Source: JAWMQL01 sp033283165 (lineage in GTDB: Bacteria; Pseudomonadota; Gammaproteobacteria; Pseudomonadales; Halieaceae). Taken from it: a stretch of DNA of 64,000 nucleotides. Each line of letters begins with the position of its first letter. The stretch's first letter is position 1. Shown piece by piece: positions 16,094-24,929 of the stretch. Where the stretch lies: the NCBI GenBank assembly GCA_033283165.1, contig JAWMQL010000002.1, positions 930,001-994,000 of the forward strand, in the 5' to 3' direction. The notes beneath the pieces were generated by a model. The model was not told where the DNA came from. It saw only the letters and a list, made by a program, of their open reading frames with translations, and did not search any database. The translations under genes and the position numbers were made by a program.

Positions 16094-18864
16094 AAAATAT
16101 GTTCAGATTCTTGTGGGTATTTACTTTCATCGTAACTTTGGCTTCCTGTACCAAGGAGCTTTCAAGCGATGAGTACCTTGCCAATGCCAGATCGCTGCTT
16201 GAGGAAAAGGATTATTCGGCTGCGATCATTGAGTTAAAGAATGCCGTTAAGGCAGACCCGCAAAGCCCTGAGGCACGCCTGCTACTGGGTGCCACCTATC
16301 TTGACCTGGGTGACTTTGCCTCGGCTGAAAAGGAATTGCAGAAGGCGCGTGAAAATAAGGCATCATATGATTCGGTGGTACCGCTCCTGGCAGAGGCCTT
16401 GTCAACACTCGGGAAGCATGAGGCTTTAATGGAGCTGAATCCTGCAGGCCTTTCCAGGCCTGAAGATCAGGCCGGGTTACTCGCCGCGCAAGGCGTCTCT
16501 ATCCTGTCGACGGGTGGTGATATCTGGCAGGCTAGTGAACTGATCGAGGACGCGCTTGCTGCCGACCCCGAATCTTCCCGGGCTATGTTGGCCTCAGCAA
16601 AGCTGGCTTTGCGTGATGGTTCGACCGCTGCGGCTCGTGAAAAACTCGAACGTGCGCTTGAAATTGACCCGACGTACGCGACTGCATGGGGTTTTCTGGG
16701 TGAAATTGAATGGCGCCGTGGCGAGTTAGACCAGGCGGAGCATGCCTATTCACAAGCGATTGAGTTTGCACGCAATGATTCCGCCTACCGTTTGCAGCGG
16801 GCTTTGGTCTTCATTCAGTCCGGAAGCCTGGAAAAAGCCCAAAAAGAAGTCAATATTCTGCAGAAGCAATTTTCCCCCCAGCAGCCCGGGGTCAGCTATG
16901 CGCAGGGTCTGATCCAGTTGCGGCGGAATGAATTGTCGCAGGCCATAACGTCGTTAGATGCGGCAACTCTTGCAGGTAACAGTTATCCCCTGGCCTACTT
17001 TTACCTGGCATTGATTCACAGCCAGCAGGGCAACCTTGCGCAGGCCCAGAGTAATTCAGACAAGTTTCTGGCGATCGCGCCGAACCACCCCTGGGCTCGC
17101 AAACTGGCCGCGAGTCTCAGGCTTCGTGCAGGCAAATCCGATGAGGCGGAAGAACTGTTGCGGCCGGTGGTAACCGCCTTCCCCGGTGATATAACAGCAC
17201 TGAATCTGTTGGCCGCGAGCCTGGCCAGCCAGGGTAAGTCTGACGAATCCCTGGATCTATTGAAAAAGGTCGTTGAACTCCAGCCTGACTCGGCCGACGC
17301 CCAGTCGCGCCTGGGGCAGGGGCTACTCGCGGCGGGCCAGGAAACCGTAGGCTTGGAACATTTGCAGGCAGCCTTGCAACTCGATCCCAAGTCGCAGCGA
17401 GCCGATACCCTCCTGGTGCTGAATTACCTCAGGCAAGGTAACTTTGAGGCAGCGATAAAGGCCGGTCAAGACTATCGTCGAAGGAACCCGGCCGAAATAG
17501 CGCCTTATAACCTGTTGGGCCAGGTTTACCTTGCTGCGGGGGACAATGATAGTGCACGCAATGCCTTCGAGCAGGTGCTGGAGCTGGAGCCGGGTGACCC
17601 CAATGCGAATCACCGCCTGGCATTCCTGGCGGAGCAGGCGGGGGACATGGCTGCTGCTCGGGCCTACTACCAGACGGTGTTGGAGCACAGGAAAAATTAT
17701 CTGCCGTCTCTGATGAAGTTGATTGCGCTCGATGCCAAGGAGGGTAACGAGGATGCCATGCTTGCTGGCTTGCAGCGAGCAATTGAACTACACCCGCAGG
17801 CGATTGAACCGCGCCTGGCCCTGTCTCGCTATTACCTGAGTCGCGGGAGACCCGAACTCGCTGCGGGGCTGTTCAGTGAACTCGATAATGTCGCCAGGCT
17901 ACGGCCGGAAATCGCGCAGGTTTTGGCCAAATCCGAGTTGGACCAGAAGAATTACGCGGCCGCCAGGTATTACCTGGAAGTTCTCGTAGAAGATCAACCG
18001 GGATCTGCGGAGTGGCACTATCAGTTGGCCCTCGCTTATGCGGGGGAGGGCAACAGTGAAAAGATGCGATCGGAGCTGGAGGCGACCATCCAGTTGAACC
18101 AGGAGCACCTGCCAGCGCGGGTTGCGCTGGCAAGGTGGCTGTTGTTGCAGCAAGACCTGGCTGGACTGGAAACTCAGGTTGTTGAATTGCGTCGATTAGC
18201 ACCCGAAAATTCAGATGTTTTGCAACTGGAAGCAATGCTTTCCACCCTTAAGCAGGATCCTGAAGCTGCCCTGGAGAGTTTACAACTGGCGTTTGAGCGC
18301 GCTCCCACCTCTGCTTCACTCCTGACGCTGGCGCGTCAGCAGTACGCTTTGGGAAATACGGATGCTTCGAAGTCGCTTATGCAGGAGTGGCTCGACGAGC
18401 ACAGCACCGATGTCTCTACCCGTATTGCACTGGCACAAGTGTATTTGCTGGAGGGAGAGCAAGACAAAGCGATGTCTGAATTCCAGCGGGTGTTGGAAAC
18501 TGATGAACACAACGTGGTGGCATTGAATAATCTGGCGTGGTACCAGCGGCATATTGACCCGGGTGCGGCCCTGGCCTATGCCGAGTTGGCGGCAGAAACC
18601 GATCCTGGCTCTGCCCAGGTGATGGACACACTGGCCATGGTGCTCCTCTCAAACCAGAAGTTCGAGCGTGCTTCGCGTACCATTACGCGCGCAATCAGCC
18701 TCAATCCGGGTGACCCCACTCTGCATTTTCACGCTGCACAGATACTGGTCGCTCGAGGTGACCGGCAGGAAGCCCTTGCACTACTGCGTCCTCTGCTGGA
18801 AACGGGTGTGGGCTTTCCCGAAAAGCAGGAGGCAGAAACCCTGCTGGCTGACCTCGAGGAGTAA
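16090..18864 (+). CDS. prsT: PEP-CTERM system TPR-repeat lipoprotein PrsT
   Basis: PrsT is a large tetratricopeptide lipoprotein that accompanies XrtA/PEP-CTERM/EPS loci. The 924-residue protein has a lipoprotein signal peptide with lipobox LASC (Cys20), then about 20 TPR units through the full length (for example YLANARSLLEEKDYSAAII, LAYAGEGN). TPR arrays bind protein partners, so it may scaffold periplasmic EPS or sorting complexes. The ATG overlaps the stop of the acyltransferase fragment. A second protein of exactly the same length and plan lies at 24.9-27.7 kb. Confidence 0.9.
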   Translation: MKNMFRFLWVFTFIVTLASCTKELSSDEYLANARSLLEEKDYSAAIIELKNAVKADPQSPEARLLLGATYLDLGDFASAEKELQKARENKASYDSVVPLLAEALSTLGKHEALMELNPAGLSRPEDQAGLLAAQGVSILSTGGDIWQASELIEDALAADPESSRAMLASAKLALRDGSTAAAREKLERALEIDPTYATAWGFLGEIEWRRGELDQAEHAYSQAIEFARNDSAYRLQRALVFIQSGSLEKAQKEVNILQKQFSPQQPGVSYAQGLIQLRRNELSQAITSLDAATLAGNSYPLAYFYLALIHSQQGNLAQAQSNSDKFLAIAPNHPWARKLAASLRLRAGKSDEAEELLRPVVTAFPGDITALNLLAASLASQGKSDESLDLLKKVVELQPDSADAQSRLGQGLLAAGQETVGLEHLQAALQLDPKSQRADTLLVLNYLRQGNFEAAIKAGQDYRRRNPAEIAPYNLLGQVYLAAGDNDSARNAFEQVLELEPGDPNANHRLAFLAEQAGDMAAARAYYQTVLEHRKNYLPSLMKLIALDAKEGNEDAMLAGLQRAIELHPQAIEPRLALSRYYLSRGRPELAAGLFSELDNVARLRPEIAQVLAKSELDQKNYAAARYYLEVLVEDQPGSAEWHYQLALAYAGEGNSEKMRSELEATIQLNQEHLPARVALARWLLLQQDLAGLETQVVELRRLAPENSDVLQLEAMLSTLKQDPEAALESLQLAFERAPTSASLLTLARQQYALGNTDASKSLMQEWLDEHSTDVSTRIALAQVYLLEGEQDKAMSEFQRVLETDEHNVVALNNLAWYQRHIDPGAALAYAELAAETDPGSAQVMDTLAMVLLSNQKFERASRTITRAISLNPGDPTLHFHAAQILVARGDRQEALALLRPLLETGVGFPEKQEAETLLADLEE

Positions 18865-18975
18865 CCACACCTGGCCATGCCCGGGTGCCGGAGCTATGTC
18901 AGAATATTTTACGAACTCCTATCGCTCTCTCTTTGGTCACAAGCTAATTGTCTGATTTTTAAGGATATTTTCCCC

Positions 18976-18992
18976 TTGGCATGTTGATTGCT
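18976..18992 (+). promoter_or_regulatory. sigma-54 promoter of PEP-CTERM gene 1
   Basis: TTGGCATGTTGATTGCT fits the -24/-12 consensus YTGGCACGNNNNTTGCW with one mismatch and has GG and GC exactly 12 bases apart. It lies 42 bases before the ATG at 19034. PrsR, the enhancer-binding regulator in this window, would be the activator. Confidence 0.85.
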
Positions 18993-19033
18993 TGCTAGCT
19001 TGTGTGAATGATTACTAGCCGAGGGTGTTGGCA

Positions 19034-20299
19034 ATGGTCAAAAAAGTGGAAAAACGTAATGCAGTTCTCGGGCTAGTAGCCGGGTTCGCGCTTGCAGCTG
19101 CAGGTAGCGTTAATGCCGCAGCTCCCCTACCCAAATGGGATGGAACGTTGCCGGCCGCAGGCGACCCGAATACCTCCCAGCAGTACCAGGACTTCACCAT
19201 ATATTCGCTCAACTACCTGAGCGAGTTGTCGGCAAAGAATCCCAATCCAGGCGACACCTATTACATTGGGGGCCAGGATTACAACTACAAGACCGGTGTG
19301 GGTCAGCTTCAGGACGACGTCGTTATTCAGACCGGGAACACCGGCAACACGAGTGACAACACGGATACTTGCGGTCCCACCGGTTGTGATAATGCCTACC
19401 CTTATCCATCACCCAGCGATAACTACTCGTCTACTTCTTTTACCTATACAGACCCGATTGTTGCGGTCCCGGGAGAAGAACCGCGCAGTACATGGACCGC
19501 GGAGCAGGGCGCACTGGCTGCTTTCATCGGAGATGGTGATCTGACGTTTATCTTTAACCTGAACGAGGATAACGGTGGTGACCCGAACACGCTGGACGGG
19601 CAGGCAATACTGGTCAGCGCTCGTGTGACGCTCACCGAGGCTGATGGCACTCCAATCGTGTCTTTCTATCTGGGTGCAAATAGTGCAATTCCGCTGCCCT
19701 GCTCAGCCGGGCAAGTTTGGGCGGGAGGCTGTGCGCCTCTGGGAGGATTGGCTTATGGTGAGCCCGAGGCGGACCCGATGAATACCTTGGCAAATGGACA
19801 GGCTCCTACCGATGGGGCTGAAAATAGTGCCGAGATCCCGGGAATAGACGAGTACTACGATGCCATGTTGGCTCTGAACCCGGGGCCGGAAGGTGGCTTT
19901 GTCTCACTGGATCCGCGTTGGGCATATGTGCACGGCGCGATTTCGACGGACGCTACAACTGGTCAGTTCCTTGGTTTTGGTACCTGCGGCTTCACCGGGT
20001 TTGCCAACTGTGAAACGATTTCCCAGAATCTGGGTGCCAATGAAGCCGCTTTTGCAGCGATTAACCTGGCTCTGTCCGAGGCAATCAAAACCGGCGTGTA
20101 TAACGGGATGAATGTGGCCTTCATGAACGTCGATTTGATCATATCCGGGCAGACCAATGGCTTCGAGCAGTTGATAATCATTGCCACCAATGTGCCCGAC
20201 TTCGAAGCGCCAACCCCCGGAACACTGGCGATCATGGCGCTGGGTTTGTTGCTCATGGGCATGCGCGCTCGACGACTCTCGGCGAGCGAAGCGGTTTAG
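19034..20299 (+). CDS. PEP-CTERM sorted extracellular protein 1
   Basis: This protein has an N-terminal signal peptide (MVKKVEKRN, then LGLVAGFALAAAG..NAA) and a C-terminal sorting tail PTPGTLAIMALGLLLMGMRARR: a PEP-CTERM-like proline motif, a membrane helix and an Arg cluster. It is a variant in which PEP is replaced by PTPG. The middle is rich in Asn, Thr, Gly and Asp, with several Cys, typical of surface proteins. The ATG at 19034 follows GAGGG; the upstream GTG at 19025 is less likely. XrtA should cleave the tail. It is followed by a strong terminator and so is a single-gene unit. Confidence 0.88.
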   Translation: MVKKVEKRNAVLGLVAGFALAAAGSVNAAAPLPKWDGTLPAAGDPNTSQQYQDFTIYSLNYLSELSAKNPNPGDTYYIGGQDYNYKTGVGQLQDDVVIQTGNTGNTSDNTDTCGPTGCDNAYPYPSPSDNYSSTSFTYTDPIVAVPGEEPRSTWTAEQGALAAFIGDGDLTFIFNLNEDNGGDPNTLDGQAILVSARVTLTEADGTPIVSFYLGANSAIPLPCSAGQVWAGGCAPLGGLAYGEPEADPMNTLANGQAPTDGAENSAEIPGIDEYYDAMLALNPGPEGGFVSLDPRWAYVHGAISTDATTGQFLGFGTCGFTGFANCETISQNLGANEAAFAAINLALSEAIKTGVYNGMNVAFMNVDLIISGQTNGFEQLIIIATNVPDFEAPTPGTLAIMALGLLLMGMRARRLSASEAV

Positions 20300-20356
20300 C
20301 GCTCAGCACTCTGCGGGGTTGCATCTCAAGCCCGAGCAGTAGTGTTATCCAATCCG

Positions 20357-20391
20357 AAGACGAGCACCCATAGGGTGCTCGTCTTTTTTTA
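20357..20391 (+). terminator. intrinsic terminator after PEP-CTERM gene 1
   Basis: A 13-bp perfect stem (AAGACGAGCACCC / GGGTGCTCGTCTT) with a 3-base loop is followed by a run of T. Confidence 0.95.
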
Positions 20392-20468
20392 TTCCAAGCA
20401 TTTTCTCCCCATATGTTTTAAGCTCCCTGACTGGCGGTTTACCTCAGTTTCAAAGGGGGATTACCTCG

Positions 20469-21329
20469 ATGTTCGATTACCAGTCGGCTTTTTCCCGCAA
20501 TATCGGCTGGGTCACCGAGCAGGAGCAGGAAGAACTGCGCGGCAAGCGTATCGCCATCGCCGGTTTGGGCGGGGTCGGTGGCAGTCATCTGCTGACACTG
20601 TGTCGGCTGGGTATCGGTGGTTTTCGAATTGCCGATTTTGATGTTTTCGAAATCCAGAATTTCAATCGCCAGGCGGGTGCCAGTACCAGCAACCTCAATC
20701 GGCCCAAGGTGGATGTCCTGGCGGAGATGGCCTTGGATATCAACCCGGAGCTGGATCTCAAGAAATATCCAGACGGTGTCACTGACGATAACCTCGATGA
20801 TTTCCTGAATGGCGTTGATTTGTATGTCGACGGCCTGGATTTCTTCGCCCTGGATATGCGGCGCAAGGTGTTTGCCGCTTGTGCCGATAAAGGCATACCG
20901 GCCAGCACGGTCGCGCCGATCGGCATGGGGGCCGCTTTGTTGAATTTCCTGCCGGGGCAAATGAGCTTCGAGGCATATTTTCGTTTTGAGGGCCATGACG
21001 AGCAGGAGCAGATGCTACGCTTCCTGCTGGGTTTGTCGCCTGCAATGTTGCAAATGCCTTATGTGGTGGATGACACCCGCGTAGACCTGGAGGCGCAAAG
21101 GGTGCCTTCCACGCCTATGGCCTGTGACATGTGTGCAGGGATAGCCGGCACCCAGGCCGTCAAGATTCTGCTGGGTCGGGGCGACGTCATCGTGGCGCCC
21201 CGCGGGCTGCACTTCGATGCCTACCGAAACAAGATGGTGACCACCTGGCGTCCGGGGGGCAATGGTAATCCCTTACAGCGACTGGCTCTCAAGGTCGCCC
21301 GGCGACGCTTCGAAAGGCGTCTCGATTGA
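20469..21329 (+). CDS. ThiF/MoeB/E1-like adenylyltransferase family protein
   Basis: ThiF-family proteins activate the C-terminus of a small protein, peptide or metabolite by adenylation. The 286-residue protein has the ATP-binding GLGGVGG (residues 32-38), the acidic residue in DFDVFEIQNFNRQ (56-68) and a Rossmann fold. There is a single CDMC pair late in the protein rather than the two needed for a zinc site, and no obvious catalytic Cys loop, so it may adenylate without thioester transfer. It is convergent with a nitroreductase-like gene; such domains occur fused in actinobacterial proteins. The start follows AAAGGGGGA. Confidence 0.83.
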   Translation: MFDYQSAFSRNIGWVTEQEQEELRGKRIAIAGLGGVGGSHLLTLCRLGIGGFRIADFDVFEIQNFNRQAGASTSNLNRPKVDVLAEMALDINPELDLKKYPDGVTDDNLDDFLNGVDLYVDGLDFFALDMRRKVFAACADKGIPASTVAPIGMGAALLNFLPGQMSFEAYFRFEGHDEQEQMLRFLLGLSPAMLQMPYVVDDTRVDLEAQRVPSTPMACDMCAGIAGTQAVKILLGRGDVIVAPRGLHFDAYRNKMVTTWRPGGNGNPLQRLALKVARRRFERRLD

Positions 21330-21344
21330 AGGCGTCTCGATTGA
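21315..21344 (+). repeat. 15-bp tandem duplication across the thiF-like stop codon
   Basis: AGGCGTCTCGATTGA occurs twice in tandem (21315-21329 and 21330-21344). The first copy contains the gene's stop codon; the second is untranslated. It is a recent-looking slippage event without effect on the protein. Confidence 0.95.
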
Positions 21345-21363
21345 ATGAGGGAAACAATCCCGA

Positions 21364-22440
21364 TCAATCCGGGCTTGGCTTCGTGGTCAGGTCGGTAAAT
21401 ACCCGCTCAAAAGGCAAACGGCGGGACCTGGGCGCTTCGCGTGTCGGATATCCTACGCGGAGCAGCATGTACAGGGCCTCACCTTGATTCAGCCCTAACA
21501 GGCTCGTGGTCTGCGCCAGGCAGCCTTCCGCCTTTGCCACCAATTCTTCCGGCACGGTGCCCTCTCGCAGGCGTGCTATTTGATCTGTGACCACGTAATA
21601 GGGATGTGCGGCGAGCCCCGCAGCGTTGGCCTGGGTCCATGCCCGGCAGAGCAATTTGCCCGCGCTGATGGCTCCCTGTGGGTTGTCTATTCCCGTCACA
21701 GCTAGAATCATGGGGCTCTGGGCCAGTAGTTTTGAATCCACGGCCGCCATGAATTTAAAGGCGCCCAGTTTGTTCAGCTTACGCATGCGATTCCAGTCAC
21801 TGGTAAAACGCAGGAACGCTCGCCCCCCCGGTGGTAGGTGCAGCGTACGGACGTCCATTCCATCACCGGCCTCGACTTCTTCGGAGGAATAGCGCAGGCT
21901 GCCGGCCAATAACTCGTGAATCTCCCGGGTCTGGAAACGTATCTCAGAGGCCTGCCGGGCGGTGTGAGCAAGGGCGGAAACAGGTGCTCTTTCGTCCACC
22001 AACTGCAATCGGGCGTTGTCCTCACCCAGCTCGAGGAGCTGATTTTTTACCTCTTCTGAAATGTTTTTATCTCGGCGATAGGGAAAGCGGTTGGTGTGAC
22101 GTTTGAAAAGAGGCAGCGTTTCCACCGACGTCACTTCGTTAGCGCTTGCCGCCCGGATAGTGGCATAGGGATCACCCAGGTGGTCAACAGGCAGCATAAT
22201 ATTGACGGTTGGATCCAACTGGCAGTGCCGGCACACTTCCAGCATGTTTTCCAGCACGGCACCTATCGACAGCAATGTGGCGGGACTTCCGGGGTCAAAG
22301 GTTTTTCCAGCGACACGAGGTGCATCATAGTGAACCCGCAGGCACTGACCGTCCCATGTGAAGCACTCAGGTTGTGAGTTGTCAGCAGAGGGAGCCAACA
22401 GGCCCGCCCGCGACAGCAGTTCAGCAGTTCGCCTGTCCAT
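21364..22440 (-). CDS. nitroreductase-like flavoprotein (Acg/Rv1355c-type)
   Basis: This 358-residue protein resembles nitroreductase-fold proteins of the large Acg type: N-terminal LLSRAGLLAPSADNSQPECF (flavin site start), FKRHTNRFPYRRD in the middle, and LLCRAWTQANAAGLAAHPYYV with LLRVGYP near the end. Such proteins bind FMN; their substrates are mostly unknown. Its ATG overlaps the stop of the methyltransferase (ATGA), showing coupled translation, and it is convergent with the ThiF-like gene, 34 bases away. This trio probably modifies one substrate together. Confidence 0.78.
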   Translation of the reverse strand: MDRRTAELLSRAGLLAPSADNSQPECFTWDGQCLRVHYDAPRVAGKTFDPGSPATLLSIGAVLENMLEVCRHCQLDPTVNIMLPVDHLGDPYATIRAASANEVTSVETLPLFKRHTNRFPYRRDKNISEEVKNQLLELGEDNARLQLVDERAPVSALAHTARQASEIRFQTREIHELLAGSLRYSSEEVEAGDGMDVRTLHLPPGGRAFLRFTSDWNRMRKLNKLGAFKFMAAVDSKLLAQSPMILAVTGIDNPQGAISAGKLLCRAWTQANAAGLAAHPYYVVTDQIARLREGTVPEELVAKAEGCLAQTTSLLGLNQGEALYMLLRVGYPTREAPRSRRLPFERVFTDLTTKPSPD

Positions 22441-23312
22441 CAGAATGGGTCATTCCGGAGCCCGGACAGCCAGAAGAAAAAGCGCTGGTCGTCCAACTCC
22501 CTGCGATATTTTGGTATGAGCTTACGGCGCAATGCGACCAGGGATGCCTGCACCTCGGGCGAGAGCTGTCGGTCTTCTGATTTGAACAATTGCAGGATGG
22601 GAATACCAAATGTGGCGTAGTGCTGTACATTTGTTGGTAAATGTTTACTGCCGAGCGATATGAAATCGTCTCGATGGAAAGCAGCGCGTAAGGATCGTTC
22701 ATAATCAAGCGAGAACAGGTGTGGATCGTGTTTACGATTCAAATAGGCGAAAAAGAGCACGGATTTCAATGACTTAAGGCGGCTGAAGTCAATGAGGTAG
22801 ATCGCGCCGCCAGGGCGCACAATCCGATTGACCTCACCGAAGCAGTTGGCAAGGTGTTCGTGTGTCGGCAGGTGGTGCAAGGCCATGGTGCTAATAACTG
22901 CATCGAATGAATGATCTTCTATTTGCGACAATGAAGTTATATCACCTTCCATCAGCTCGATGTTGCTCAAATTCAGTGAGCATATATGGTTTTTCGCGCT
23001 GTTGAGCATCTCGCAAGATAAATCCACCCCGACAAACGAGGTATCCGGGTTCACCTGGGCCACCTGGGCCAGTTGGGTTGCGGGGCCGCAACCCAGGTCG
23101 AGCACGCTCTTACATCCCGCTATCACAGTGGATATCCTGGCGGTGTTAAAGAGATAGGAGGCAGCCATAATGCCGTCTACCCGGCCTGCTCTGGCGTAGG
23201 CCTCCACTTGCTCATCTCCCTCCATTACGAGATCTGGCTCGGGCTCCCTGGGAAATTCAGGTGGCACGAACAATTCTCTGATCAGAGTAGGTACTAAGGA
23301 AATCCGGGGCAT
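22440..23312 (-). CDS. class I SAM-dependent methyltransferase
   Basis: The 290-residue protein has the SAM-binding motif I LDLGCGPAT (residues 71-79), an acidic end of strand 2 (VGVDLS), and motif DAVISTMALHHLP. The substrate is not evident. It is the first gene of a two-gene unit with the nitroreductase-like gene (4-base overlap). The ATG at 23312 has no good ribosome site; the first ~45 residues are Pro/Glu-rich. Base composition is lower in GC than the EPS genes to the left. Confidence 0.85.
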   Translation of the reverse strand: MPRISLVPTLIRELFVPPEFPREPEPDLVMEGDEQVEAYARAGRVDGIMAASYLFNTARISTVIAGCKSVLDLGCGPATQLAQVAQVNPDTSFVGVDLSCEMLNSAKNHICSLNLSNIELMEGDITSLSQIEDHSFDAVISTMALHHLPTHEHLANCFGEVNRIVRPGGAIYLIDFSRLKSLKSVLFFAYLNRKHDPHLFSLDYERSLRAAFHRDDFISLGSKHLPTNVQHYATFGIPILQLFKSEDRQLSPEVQASLVALRRKLIPKYRRELDDQRFFFWLSGLRNDPF

Positions 23313-23573
23313 AGAGTTCGGGAGTAGTCTGCGTTAGAGGCTGGAAATGTTTATAGAGTGTATAACCAAGGGAGTATCCGTTCACGATGTTTAGGCAACT
23401 ATTACTTTATTGAATTAAATCCAGCGATCACTCTTTGCTCTGGGGGGAGTGAGCATGCTGTCAATTCAGTCTCGATGCTTGAGATGTCAGGTAAATTTAC
23501 ACAAGCACGCATGAACGGAGTTTTTGAAATTCTCAGGCCACGTATCTTATTGAAATATAATAATATTATTATT
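23313..23573. other. AT-rich intergenic region
   Basis: This stretch separates the divergent methyltransferase and PEP-CTERM gene 2. It is clearly AT-rich (poly-AT near 23554-23572). A 78-residue open frame at 23358-23594 lacks a ribosome site and runs into the sigma-54 promoter, so I do not call it. No other element seen. Confidence 0.5.
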
Positions 23574-23590
23574 CTGGCATGTTGGTTGCT
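23574..23590 (+). promoter_or_regulatory. sigma-54 promoter of PEP-CTERM gene 2
   Basis: CTGGCATGTTGGTTGCT matches YTGGCACGNNNNTTGCW with one mismatch; GG and GC are 12 bases apart. It is nearly identical to the site at 18976 and lies 55 bases before the ATG at 23645. Confidence 0.87.
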
Positions 23591-23644
23591 TTAGATAAAG
23601 TGAGTTTGAAAAAACGCTTTGTTTAACTGAATAGGTGTAAAGGC

Positions 23645-24580
23645 ATGAAAACTATCTTTAATGCATACTCCATGATCAGGAAAACGTTGTTGGCTGCCGC
23701 TTTTATTGGAGGTAGCAGTGCGGCGTTGGCTGCGTCTGTCTCTCTGCCGGTTGGTGAGATTCGGTTCGAGGACGATAACCAGGAGTACTTAACAGACATA
23801 AACGGGGTTCAATACGATCCTACGGGTGCTGACGCGGGCCACACTTTGGCCGTTGGGGATCAGTTACATGCGGTTGTCACGTTCACTGCCATCGTTGGCG
23901 AAGATGCGGGCACGGTCGATGATCTGCGCGGTATTAGTGGAACAAATATTGTAGAAATTACCGGCGTCTCAGTGATTGAAGTCAAGTCCATTGACCTTGC
24001 AACCGGGAACATCGTTATGGGGCCATCGGCAACATTTGAGGCAACCTACGGGGCTGGTGCTCTCGTCGCGCTCTTCATCCAGGACCCGGGCGATTATGTC
24101 GACTCCTGTGATGCAGCTGATGTCACCATCTGTGAGGGACTGGCAGGCAACGGCGATCCCTATATGACCGTTGGTTTTGGAGACGCGGATGACTACTGGC
24201 TTGCGACTGGGTTTGGCGGTATTCCGCTTGCCGCGGTTACAATAGGGGACGTTGCCGCCTTGTCCACTGGCTCTACTTTCGGGAATGCGAACTTTTCTCT
24301 ATCCATCCTGCAAAATTTCACTGGCTATGACTTCGCTGAACAAGCTTCGCCATTGTCTGCCTTTTTTGCTACAGGTGGTGGTGATGACCTGATGACAGAT
24401 ATCATTGGCTCGGGAGCGCTTCAGGGAGGATTGGGAAGAACAAGCCCGTGGTTTGCCACCAGCGACTTCCAGTTCACGCTCAACCGTATACCAGCGCCGG
24501 GCAGTCTGGGTCTTTTGGGTTTGGGCCTGGGTTTGATAGGCCTTTGGGGCAGGTCACGGAAAGAGGCCGCTGCCGGCTGA
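23645..24580 (+). CDS. PEP-CTERM sorted extracellular protein 2
   Basis: The 311-residue protein has a signal peptide (KTLLAAAFIGGSSAALAA) and a C-terminal sorting tail with PAPGSLGLLGLGLGLIGLW followed by GRSRK: proline motif, hydrophobic helix, basic end. The mature part is acidic and rich in Gly, Ala, Asp and Thr, with one DSCDAADVTICEG pair of cysteines. No enzymatic motif is seen. It has its own sigma-54 promoter and terminator and is presumed to be sorted by XrtA into the EPS matrix or outer surface. Confidence 0.87.
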   Translation: MKTIFNAYSMIRKTLLAAAFIGGSSAALAASVSLPVGEIRFEDDNQEYLTDINGVQYDPTGADAGHTLAVGDQLHAVVTFTAIVGEDAGTVDDLRGISGTNIVEITGVSVIEVKSIDLATGNIVMGPSATFEATYGAGALVALFIQDPGDYVDSCDAADVTICEGLAGNGDPYMTVGFGDADDYWLATGFGGIPLAAVTIGDVAALSTGSTFGNANFSLSILQNFTGYDFAEQASPLSAFFATGGGDDLMTDIIGSGALQGGLGRTSPWFATSDFQFTLNRIPAPGSLGLLGLGLGLIGLWGRSRKEAAAG

Positions 24581-24637
24581 TTAGTGGTTGACCTAGAGTA
24601 AGGCGCAGGTCTCTCCAGGTAAGGAATCGCACGTTAG

Positions 24638-24672
24638 AAAAAAGCACTTACTGGCCGGTAAGTGCTTTTTTT
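24638..24672 (+). terminator. intrinsic terminator after PEP-CTERM gene 2
   Basis: A 14-bp stem (AAAAAAGCACTTAC / GTAAGTGCTTTTTT) with a 6-base loop ends in a T-run; A-runs on the left arm allow use on both strands. Confidence 0.93.
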
Positions 24673-24929
24673 ATGCCTGTCCGCTGCGAGGTTTCGATGG
24701 CGGTCTAAAAAACGCGTGCTATGAGTGCTTCAATACCGTGTTTGAGTCTGCTGGGCCACAGAATTCGCCCCCGTCCAGTATATCTTAATCGATTCCTCTC
24801 GCTGGACGTTCCCTGTACTGACTGCGAGCCTTGTAGTTTCAATTATCGTCATATTAAAGTTAAATCTACTTCCTAATTATCTAATGATTCAATAGGATTA
24901 ATGGTTGCCAAATCAATTGGAAGCCTGTC
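24673..24929. other. AT-rich leader region before the second PrsT-like gene
   Basis: No gene is supported. The region is AT-rich with several TTAAT/ATTAA tracts that could hold a sigma-70 promoter, but I see no clear -35/-10 pair and no sigma-54 match. Confidence 0.4.

Noticed and set aside
23358..23594. 78-residue open frame before PEP-CTERM gene 2
   Set aside because: No ribosome site or family likeness, AT-rich composition, and its end covers the sigma-54 promoter.
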